Shown here: positions 7,566-13,597 of the stretch, in pieces
How positions within the stretch are numbered: position 1 is the first letter of the stretch
Layout of the letters: each line of letters opens with the position of its first letter
Program-made: the position numbers and the translations under genes
Source of the DNA: a bacterium
GTDB lineage: Bacteria > Pseudomonadota > Alphaproteobacteria > Rs-D84 > CACZYB01
Assembly: GCA_024692925.1 (NCBI GenBank)
Contig: JAILLX010000069.1
Coordinates: 1-19,589 of the forward strand
Direction: 5' to 3'
Length of the DNA stretch: 19,589 nt
Notes under the pieces: model-generated
Told to the model about the DNA's origin: nothing
Databases searched by the model: none
Seen by the model: only the letters and a program-made list of their open reading frames with translations

Positions 7566-7594
7566 TTTACAATTTTTGATTCAAGACTTATCAT
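7566..7594 (+). promoter_or_regulatory. Sigma70-type promoter for the DsbA-like gene
   Basis: TTTACA (7566-7571), a 17-base spacer and TATCAT (7589-7594) each match five of six consensus bases. The predicted start is near 7601, giving a leader of about 32 bases with AAGGAG before the ATG at 7633. Confidence 0.6.
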
Positions 7595-7632
7595 CAATAT
7601 GTTTTCATAAAAACGAAAAGGAGAAAGAAAAT

Positions 7633-8457
7633 ATGAATACATTAACTTTAATAATAGGTATATTACTAACAATTGCTTTTGTTCTTTATACAAAGAAGAT
7701 TGCAACAAAAACTTTTAGTAAGAAATCAAATGCTGTACTTGCAACAATTGTTGCTCCTATTGCAATTTTATTCCTTGCTATCTATACAACTGCTTATTCT
7801 GTTGTAAGAATTGCCATGATTGACAATCCTGAAATTTTAACAGATACAGTTAAAAGATTAGAAGAAAATGAAAAAAGAAAACAAATGGAAGCTGCAAAGG
7901 ATGCTTTGAAAAACATCACAGCAGAAGATTCTAAATATGCACCAATCATCGGAAATCCTGATGGAAAAGTTGTTATTTATGAATTCTATGATTACAACTG
8001 TGGCTTCTGTAAACGTGGACATGCTGCTTTAACAGAAGTTCTTAAAGATGAAAAAGATGTGAAAGTTGTATTGAAATCATTCCCAATTTTCCCACCTTCA
8101 CAAATTCCTGGTCGTGCAATTATTGCTGCACAAATGCAAGGAAAAGCAGATGCATTACATAACGAATTGTTCTCAACAAACTTAATTCCTGAACAAAATG
8201 ATAAAGCTTCAGAAAAAGATGTTAACGAACAAATAAAAGCTATTGTATTTGGTGCTGCTAAAAAAGCTGGACTTGATGTTGATCAATTAAAGAAAGACAT
8301 GGAAGCTCCTGCTATTGAAGAAGAAATCATCAGAACACGTGAACTTGCAACAAAACTTGGTATCCAAGGAACACCTGCATTCATCATTGGTGATCAGTTC
8401 TTCCGTGGCTTCATCGAAGCTCCTGCAATGCGTGAAGCAATTAATCAAGCAAAATAA
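7633..8457 (+). CDS. Membrane-anchored DsbA/Com1-like thiol-disulfide protein
   Basis: The 274-residue product has two N-terminal membrane helices (about 3-19 and 34-58) separated by a Lys-rich loop (KKIATKTFSKK), so by the positive-inside rule both ends face the periplasm. A helical linker (66-95) leads to a DsbA-like thioredoxin domain with FYDYNCGFC (118-126, active-site Cys123 and Cys126) and the cis-Pro segment GIQGTPAFIIG (243-253). Such proteins oxidise or isomerise disulfides in secreted proteins. The ATG at 7633 is chosen over an upstream in-frame ATG at 7576 because AAGGAG lies 9 bases before it. It is a single-gene unit with its own promoter and terminator, divergent from lepA. Codons such as GCT, CCT and CGT are frequent, which could reflect high expression. 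The CGFC pair differs from the CPHC of classical DsbA. Confidence 0.92.
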   Translation: MNTLTLIIGILLTIAFVLYTKKIATKTFSKKSNAVLATIVAPIAILFLAIYTTAYSVVRIAMIDNPEILTDTVKRLEENEKRKQMEAAKDALKNITAEDSKYAPIIGNPDGKVVIYEFYDYNCGFCKRGHAALTEVLKDEKDVKVVLKSFPIFPPSQIPGRAIIAAQMQGKADALHNELFSTNLIPEQNDKASEKDVNEQIKAIVFGAAKKAGLDVDQLKKDMEAPAIEEEIIRTRELATKLGIQGTPAFIIGDQFFRGFIEAPAMREAINQAK

Positions 8458-8470
8458 ATTTATGAAAACA

Positions 8471-8509
8471 AAAAATAAGACCTCCCAACTGGGAGGTTTT
8501 ATTTTTTTA
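8471..8509. terminator. Bidirectional intrinsic terminator between the DsbA-like gene and lpxI
   Basis: CCTCCC (8481-8486) pairs with GGGAGG (8491-8496) around loop AACT. A-T pairs extend the stem on both sides, with an A-rich left flank and a T run on the right (8497-8508). The symmetry lets it end transcripts from both converging genes. Confidence 0.9.
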
Positions 8510-8516
8510 AGTTTAA

Positions 8517-9341
8517 CTAAACAACTAAAATGAATATATTAAGTTTATTCGCCGTTGAAATAACTTCACTGGCATTTTCAATAACTGTTTTTCCTGATTG
8601 AATAACAACACCATCAAATTTCGCCTTTGCCAAAGATTTTATAGTATCGACACCCAACACGGGAATATCCGCCCTAATCTCTTGCTGTGGTTTTATAACC
8701 TTTACCAAAATCGCACCCTTTGAATTAGGTAATTTTGATGCACGAGAAATAAGTTCATCCGTACCACTAAATTTTTCAGTTGCAATAACCTTTCCATCTT
8801 TAACAATTATTGATTGTCCCTTATCGGTTAAGGCGAAATTAACAGCCTCCGGTAAACCAAATTTTACATCCGACATATTAATCGCAGATGGCAAAACATC
8901 AGTCATAACACCTTTCTTTGCCAAAAGTTCTGGCATTACATCTTGGATACCAACAACCTTAAATCCTGATTTTTCAAACTCTGAAATAACAAGACGCAAA
9001 ACCCCATCATATTTATTTTTCATAAATAAAAGCCTAAACGCCATACAAAATAAATCATAAGTAAACTTAAATTTTGCGGTATTCACACCACCAACTATGA
9101 CAACAGTATCAACACCTTGTTTTTTAAAAAAATCAATTGTGGTAGATAGTTGTGATATAAAAATCTCTTTAAAATTTTCAGGATTAACAATTTTTAAAAG
9201 TTTAGAACTAACACTTCCCTTTATTCCAACAACAGACAACGGGATTTTATTTTTCTTACAAAATTCAACCAACACAACAGGAAGATTTTTATCCCCTGCA
9301 ACCAAACCAATATGCGATTTTTTTAAAAAATTTTTTTCCAT
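8517..9341 (-). CDS. lpxI: UDP-2,3-diacylglucosamine pyrophosphatase LpxI
   Basis: LpxI hydrolyses UDP-2,3-diacylglucosamine to lipid X and UMP, the fourth step of lipid A synthesis, and replaces LpxH in most alphaproteobacteria. The 274-residue product matches the family (DUF1009): IGLVAGDKNLP (11-21) at the N-terminus, YDGVLRLVISEFEKSGF (111-127), LLAKKGVMTDVLPS (139-152), then VKDGKVIATEKFSGTDELISR (from 180) and IRADIPVLGVDTI (222-234), where Asp225 is the conserved Asp of the RxDLP motif. The ATG at 9341 directly abuts the lpxA stop, with no strong ribosome-binding site, so coupled translation is likely. The usual next gene, lpxB, is absent; the operon ends at the terminator downstream. 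Confidence 0.95.
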   Translation of the reverse strand: MEKNFLKKSHIGLVAGDKNLPVVLVEFCKKNKIPLSVVGIKGSVSSKLLKIVNPENFKEIFISQLSTTIDFFKKQGVDTVVIVGGVNTAKFKFTYDLFCMAFRLLFMKNKYDGVLRLVISEFEKSGFKVVGIQDVMPELLAKKGVMTDVLPSAINMSDVKFGLPEAVNFALTDKGQSIIVKDGKVIATEKFSGTDELISRASKLPNSKGAILVKVIKPQQEIRADIPVLGVDTIKSLAKAKFDGVVIQSGKTVIENASEVISTANKLNIFILVV

Positions 9342-10187
9342 TTAATTTGTACTATCATCCGAAGAATTATTCTTATTTCTTGGCTTACAAATAATACGTC
9401 TTGAATCATGCTCAATAAAATTAAATATTTCATCAGCAACAGGTTTTCCAGAATAAACCGACTTTGCCATAGCCAAACGTTCACTCCACAAACCTTCATC
9501 AGAAATAAACAAAGCCTTATAAACTTCTTTTATTGTCCTAATATCTTCCAATGAAAACTTGTTTCTTTTAAGCCCAACAAGATTAAGTCCATCCAAACTT
9601 TGCGGATTACCATCACTCATTGAAAAAGGAATAACATCTTGCGTAATTTTTGAACAACCACCAACAATTGCATATTTTCCAATAGTACAGAATTGATGAA
9701 TAGCAGAACATCCACCAATAATTGCCTTTTCTTGAATTATAACCTCACCACCCAAGGTTGTCGCCTGTGAAAGCAAAGCACCATCTCTAACTTCACAATC
9801 ATGACCGATATGAGTATGCGACATTAAAAAAACATTATTTCCAATCCATGTTCCCTTTGGACCATTTGGAGTTCCCGCATGAATATTTGTAAATTCCCTA
9901 ATGTCACAATGATTTCCAATTGTCACAGTCGTAGCCTGCTCCGCAGTAAATTTCAAATCATGAGATTTATTTCCAATAATCACAAACTGATGAATAAGAT
10001 TTTCATCACCAATAGTAGTCTTTCCCTCAATAATAACATTGGATTTAAGCACATTATTTTTTCCAATTTTTACATTTGGACCAATGATACACCATGGACC
10101 AATTTTTGTACCTTCACCAATCTCTGCATTTTCATCAACAAACGAAGTAGGATGAATTTCAACATTTATAAATTTTTCATTACTCAT
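9342..10187 (-). CDS. lpxA: UDP-N-acetylglucosamine acyltransferase LpxA
   Basis: LpxA transfers a 3-hydroxyacyl chain from ACP to UDP-GlcNAc, the first step of lipid A synthesis. The 281 residues show the left-handed beta-helix built of hexapeptides (about 10-190) and a helical C-terminal part (from 211). Key landmarks are IREFTNIHAGT (96-106), SHTHIGHDC (123-131, catalytic His129), AIHQF (162-166) and GNPQSLDGLNLVGLKR (193-208). VGGCS (175-179) keeps the Gly that in E. coli (Gly173) fits a C14 chain. The position of E. coli His144 is Glu148 here. The C-terminal tail beyond about residue 262 is longer than in E. coli. lpxD and fabZ, frequent upstream partners, are missing; lpxA has its own promoter. 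Confidence 0.97.
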   Translation of the reverse strand: MSNEKFINVEIHPTSFVDENAEIGEGTKIGPWCIIGPNVKIGKNNVLKSNVIIEGKTTIGDENLIHQFVIIGNKSHDLKFTAEQATTVTIGNHCDIREFTNIHAGTPNGPKGTWIGNNVFLMSHTHIGHDCEVRDGALLSQATTLGGEVIIQEKAIIGGCSAIHQFCTIGKYAIVGGCSKITQDVIPFSMSDGNPQSLDGLNLVGLKRNKFSLEDIRTIKEVYKALFISDEGLWSERLAMAKSVYSGKPVADEIFNFIEHDSRRIICKPRNKNNSSDDSTN

Positions 10188-10210
10188 AGCAAATCCTTAT
10201 TTTTTCTTAG

Positions 10211-10239
10211 ATTATACTATTTACTATATAAAAGCACAA
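10211..10239 (-). promoter_or_regulatory. Sigma70-type promoter for lpxA-lpxI
   Basis: On the minus strand TTGTGC (10239-10234), a 17-base spacer and a perfect TATAAT (10216-10211) lie 24 bases before the lpxA ATG. The -35 box is weak and the -10 box is ideal. Confidence 0.55.
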
Positions 10240-10275
10240 CACAAGAATTATTTCTAAATATTACAAATAATTGTT

Positions 10276-10304
10276 TTGAAAACATTCCCTTAAAACAGTA
10301 AAAT
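10276..10304 (+). promoter_or_regulatory. Sigma70-type promoter for the beta-helix acyltransferase gene
   Basis: TTGAAA (10276-10281), a 17-base spacer and TAAAAT (10299-10304) each match five of six consensus bases. The start would be near 10311, leaving a leader of about 24 bases. The divergent lpxA promoter lies within 40 bases. Confidence 0.6.
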
Positions 10305-10334
10305 TTTATTCATTAACACAAACGAAAGAAAAAA

Positions 10335-10889
10335 ATGGAAAAAGAAGAAATTTTAAAAAAAATAAAAAAATATGGTAAAGAATTTGAACTTGGCGACTAT
10401 GTTTTACTTAAAAAACCACATCTTTTAACTGTCGGCGACCATTGCCGTATTGCTGATTTTTGCCGTATTTCATGCGAAGCAAACATTGGGGATTATGTTG
10501 AAATTGCACCATACACATCCATTGCCGGAGGTGGTGGAAAATTTGCATTTACTATGAAGGGATTTTCTTCGCTTTCCTCTGGTGTCAAAATTTGGCTTTC
10601 CAGCAATGATTATGTAAATGAACTTGTCACACACGCAGTTCCAACCGTCCGTGAAATTATGGGCGAAGTTGTTATGGAAAAATATACTGGTATTGGTGCA
10701 AATTCCGTAATTATGCCAAATAATCATATACCCGAAGGTGTGACTATTGGTGCATTAAGCTTTGTTCCAGAAAATTATCCATTTGAGGAATGGACCGTAT
10801 ACGCAGGTTGCCCAATAAAACCAATCAAAAAACGGGACAAAGAAAAAGTTTTAAAACCTCTTTATGATTTAGGAATACTTAAAAAATAA
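10335..10889 (+). CDS. Left-handed beta-helix (hexapeptide) acyltransferase
   Basis: The 184-residue product has the isoleucine/valine hexapeptide pattern of trimeric left-handed beta-helix transferases: LTVGDHCRIADFCRISCEA, NIGDYVEIAPYTSIAGGGG (51-69) and, later, YTGIGANSVIMPNNHIPEGVTIGALSFV (from 117). A loop (74-105) interrupts the helix and holds His100 in VTHAVPT, possibly the acetyl-transfer His. It resembles sugar O- or N-acetyltransferases of surface glycan pathways (WbbJ/NeuD type), but the substrate cannot be told. The ribosome-binding site is weak (GAAAG before the ATG). It stands alone between its own promoter and terminator, divergent from lpxA, so a role in decorating LPS or another surface glycan is reasonable but inferred. 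Confidence 0.85.
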   Translation: MEKEEILKKIKKYGKEFELGDYVLLKKPHLLTVGDHCRIADFCRISCEANIGDYVEIAPYTSIAGGGGKFAFTMKGFSSLSSGVKIWLSSNDYVNELVTHAVPTVREIMGEVVMEKYTGIGANSVIMPNNHIPEGVTIGALSFVPENYPFEEWTVYAGCPIKPIKKRDKEKVLKPLYDLGILKK

Positions 10890-10915
10890 CTCCCTCAACC
10901 GAGGGGTATTTTTTT
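10890..10915. terminator. Bidirectional intrinsic terminator between the acyltransferase gene and dgkA
   Basis: CCCTC (10892-10896) pairs with GAGGG (10901-10905) around loop AACC. A T run follows on the right (to 10915) and an A run precedes on the left, so it can serve both converging units. The dgkA stop codon lies in the T run. Confidence 0.85.
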
Positions 10916-11279
10916 AGATAAATTTCCAACAAATCATCAACCACACAAAAATCAAATAAACAAAGGAAAGCAATACAAGCAAACTTCCAATATCCTTTGC
11001 CGCCTTTGACAACGAGTGCCACTCAGGTGAAATTCTATCAATACATGCTTCAATCGCAGAATTTGTAAGTTCAGCAAAAAGGACAAAAAACACACCTGAA
11101 CAAAGGAGTACCTTTTCCACCCTTAAAACCGGTAAAAAATAAACCACAACAAAAAGGATTGATGACAAAAGCAAATCCTGACAAAATGCCTCTTCCTCCT
11201 TAAACGTATAAACAAACCCATCAAATGAATTTTTAAATGCTGAAAAGATTCTTTTTATACCAGTATATTGATGTTTCAT
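10914..11279 (-). CDS. dgkA: Diacylglycerol kinase DgkA
   Basis: DgkA phosphorylates diacylglycerol in the inner membrane to phosphatidic acid and so returns it to phospholipid synthesis. The 121 residues match the small trimeric family: an amphipathic N-terminus, three membrane helices (about 34-50, 55-72 and 98-118) and the signature AELTNSAIEACIDRI (69-83, Glu70, Asn73 and Glu77) followed by LSKAAKDIGS (90-99). It follows pssA by 3 bases and is the last gene of the parC-psd-pssA run. Confidence 0.95.
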   Translation of the reverse strand: MKHQYTGIKRIFSAFKNSFDGFVYTFKEEEAFCQDLLLSSILFVVVYFLPVLRVEKVLLCSGVFFVLFAELTNSAIEACIDRISPEWHSLSKAAKDIGSLLVLLSFVYLIFVWLMICWKFI

Positions 11280-11282
11280 TAA

Positions 11283-12086
11283 TTAACCCTCAAAACTTTT
11301 CTTCATTTTCAAAAATTTAATACATGTATAAGGAACAGTTAAAATATAAAATGTCCAAATAAATGATGCAGTAGCCCAAAAATGTGTATACATCATTCCA
11401 AGCAACAACACAAAACAAAGTAAAAATACTGGCAAACTATTCTTTGCGACCTTCATTTTTTTCAACGATAATGTCGGAATACGGCTTACCATCAATAATG
11501 CAACAACGACCATCCAAGCCAAACAAATATATGGACAAGTGAATATTCTTTCTTCTGTAGATATATAAAGCATTATTGGAGTCAAAGCCATCAATGCTCC
11601 TGCCGGTGCAGGCACACCAGTAAAGAAATAATGCCAATATTCCGGAACTTCATCATCTCCGGTCATAACATTAAACCTTGCAAGACGAAGGACACATGCA
11701 ATTGCAAAAAGCACCGACACAATCCAACCAAAACCCTTTACATTCTGTGTCGCATAAAAAAACATAACAAAGGCAGGTGATACACCAAAACTTATGCTAT
11801 CAGCCAAAGAATCAAGTTCAACACCAAATTGTGAAGAAGCATTAAACATTCTTGCCACCCTACCATCAAAACCATCAAACACAGCAGCCAAAATAATCGC
11901 AATAACTGCCTTTTCAAAATCCCCACGTGATGCAAGTAAAATAGCAGTCATACCAGCTACAATAGATGACAATGTTATCATAGAAGGAAGAACCTTTGTA
12001 ATAGGTAAAAATTTATTATCAGGAATAATTTTATTTACCTTACTTTTAATTTTATTTTTCAAATTCTTCTTAACAAGTTTTTTCAT
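11283..12086 (-). CDS. pssA: Phosphatidylserine synthase (CDP-diacylglycerol-serine O-phosphatidyltransferase)
   Basis: The enzyme joins CDP-diacylglycerol and serine to make phosphatidylserine, the substrate of the adjacent Psd. The 267-residue membrane protein carries the full CDP-alcohol phosphotransferase motif: Asp71, DGRVAR (74-79), Gly88, Asp92 and Asp96. Several membrane helices follow, and a cytoplasmic Lys-rich N-terminus (residues 1-25) precedes the first. The ATG at 12086 is chosen over an in-frame TTG at 12098 because GGGGG sits 5-6 bases before the ATG and would lie inside the longer version. The psd stop is 14 bases upstream. Confidence 0.95.
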   Translation of the reverse strand: MKKLVKKNLKNKIKSKVNKIIPDNKFLPITKVLPSMITLSSIVAGMTAILLASRGDFEKAVIAIILAAVFDGFDGRVARMFNASSQFGVELDSLADSISFGVSPAFVMFFYATQNVKGFGWIVSVLFAIACVLRLARFNVMTGDDEVPEYWHYFFTGVPAPAGALMALTPIMLYISTEERIFTCPYICLAWMVVVALLMVSRIPTLSLKKMKVAKNSLPVFLLCFVLLLGMMYTHFWATASFIWTFYILTVPYTCIKFLKMKKSFEG

Positions 12087-12100
12087 TTTTACCCCCAAAA

Positions 12101-12799
12101 CTATTTTTTACGAACAGCAAGTATTGTTTCACCACTTACCATAACTTGACCAGGTAAAACCTTAATATCATATTTATCCTTTGGAAGATAAATATCCAAA
12201 CGAGAACCAAATTTAATAAGTCCAAAACGTTTACCTTGTTCAACTTCATCACCCTTTTGAAGCCTTGAAACAATACGACGAGCGATCAAACCAGCAATCT
12301 GTACATAACAAACCTTATCGCCTTCCTTTGTTTCAACCAAAACAAGATTTCGTTCGTTATCCTTACTTGCCTTATCCAAATCCGCATTAAAGAATTTTCC
12401 AGCAATATAAAGAGTTTTAAGCACAACACCAGCAACAGGATTTCTGTTTACATGCACATTGAAAACTGACATAAATATCGAAAATTTAATATATTTTTCA
12501 TCCCCCATATTAAGTTCTTCTGGAAGAGTTGTTTCCTTGATTGGTAATAATCTTCCATCAGCAGGAGAAATCACCAAACCATCACCAACAGGTGTATATC
12601 TTTCTGGGTCACGGAAAAAGTAAAATGCAAACAACGAAATTGCAATTGCAAACATTCCTACTACATTAGAAAGTAAAAGCAAGAAAAATGATATTGCAAA
12701 AAACACAGCAACAATCACAACACCCTCTGCGCTTATTTTAGGAAGTAAAAAACTCTTAATACTTAAATCTATTTTTTGTTCATTTTCTTTTTTAGCCAT
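12101..12799 (-). CDS. psd: Phosphatidylserine decarboxylase proenzyme (short type)
   Basis: Psd decarboxylates phosphatidylserine to phosphatidylethanolamine. The 232-residue short form, common in alphaproteobacteria, has membrane helices at about 24-43 and 46-62, FFRDPER (61-67), SPADG (78-82, Asp81), FNVHVNR (113-119, His116) and KFGSR (196-200). By family knowledge the chain cuts itself at Gly198-Ser199, turning the Ser into the pyruvoyl cofactor, with Asp81 and His116 completing the triad. The ATG at 12799 is chosen over an in-frame start at 12859 because AAGGAG is 8 bases before it and the longer form would run into the preceding gene. Confidence 0.96.
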   Translation of the reverse strand: MAKKENEQKIDLSIKSFLLPKISAEGVVIVAVFFAISFFLLLLSNVVGMFAIAISLFAFYFFRDPERYTPVGDGLVISPADGRLLPIKETTLPEELNMGDEKYIKFSIFMSVFNVHVNRNPVAGVVLKTLYIAGKFFNADLDKASKDNERNLVLVETKEGDKVCYVQIAGLIARRIVSRLQKGDEVEQGKRFGLIKFGSRLDIYLPKDKYDIKVLPGQVMVSGETILAVRKK

Positions 12800-12833
12800 T
12801 TTAAAACTCCTTTTATTTTTGTAAAATGTTAAT

Positions 12834-13595
12834 CTATTTTTTAATAAATGTAAACGCATTTTTTATTACTTGAGTTAACACCCAAACAATACGTCTTAAT
12901 GCAATAAAAATCTTGTATCCAAAAGTTGGAAACTTTTTATACCATGGTTTACGATTTTTCTTCACCATTTTGTAATCAATAGTCGAAGGTCCATCCTCTT
13001 CCCAAGATGGAAATGGAGATACAGAAAAGCCCCTTAATCCATATTTCCAAAACTTTATATATTCATGATCAATTGGCACAAACATAGGAAGCATCTTTTT
13101 TACATAAGATTCTGCAGCCTTTCTATTCATCAAATATGCACCAGTTTTTGATTGATGAAACAAATTCCAAACAAGATTTACATTGGGCAAAATATTTCTG
13201 TATTTAACATTTCCACCACTATGTCCACCATTAAGTTTTACCAAATCCCAATCATCAGATTTTTTAAGCAAAGCAGACAATACATCCAAAAACTTATCCG
13301 AAAAAATCATATCATCTTCTAAAACAAGAGCAAATTTTTTATCCGATTTTAAAAATTCAACCATTGTATTGTAATGAGAAATATAACAAGCCACCTCGGT
13401 TGGTGTAATATACTTTCCATGAAGCAATGAATATTTTTTTGCATTTACTTGTTTATCAGTAAATTCAGTTTTTTTCCCATCAACCGCAGGAACACGAACA
13501 AATTTAAGTCCAAGTTTTGAAAGTTTTTCTTGCATAGCAGAAAGTCTTTCCGGACTTCTATCTAAATTTATAAGATAAATAACTAAATTATTCAT
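12834..13595 (-). CDS. Glycosyltransferase family 25 (LPS biosynthesis type)
   Basis: The 253-residue product begins with the family hallmark YLINLDRSPERL (7-18), then FVRVPAVDG (32-40), TPTEVACYISHYN (64-76) and the metal-binding LVLEDD (90-95). GT25 enzymes add hexoses, often galactose, to LPS core or oligosaccharide on the cytoplasmic side of the membrane. A basic, amphipathic C-terminus (about 220-253) could bind the membrane. AAGGAG of its ribosome-binding site lies inside the last codons of parC, 2 bases separate the parC stop from the ATG, and psd follows 34 bases later. The acceptor sugar is unknown. Confidence 0.9.
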   Translation of the reverse strand: MNNLVIYLINLDRSPERLSAMQEKLSKLGLKFVRVPAVDGKKTEFTDKQVNAKKYSLLHGKYITPTEVACYISHYNTMVEFLKSDKKFALVLEDDMIFSDKFLDVLSALLKKSDDWDLVKLNGGHSGGNVKYRNILPNVNLVWNLFHQSKTGAYLMNRKAAESYVKKMLPMFVPIDHEYIKFWKYGLRGFSVSPFPSWEEDGPSTIDYKMVKKNRKPWYKKFPTFGYKIFIALRRIVWVLTQVIKNAFTFIKK

Positions 13596-13597
13596 AA

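Noticed and set aside
7551..7568. Inverted repeat AAAGAG-N6-CTCTTT overlapping the -35 of the DsbA-like gene
   Set aside because: Short 6-base arms in an A-rich leader; not convincing as operator or terminator without conservation data.
9879..10301. 140-codon plus-strand frame opposite the lpxA start and the intergenic region
   Set aside because: Runs through the lpxA promoter region and has Asn/Phe/Ile-rich shadow composition; no start signals.
12087..12098. Longer pssA beginning at TTG 12098
   Set aside because: The GGGGG ribosome-binding sequence falls inside the added codons and points to the ATG at 12086.
12800..12859. Longer psd with 20 extra N-terminal residues
   Set aside because: The strong ribosome-binding site lies inside that extension, 8 bases before the ATG at 12799, and the longer form would overlap the glycosyltransferase gene.
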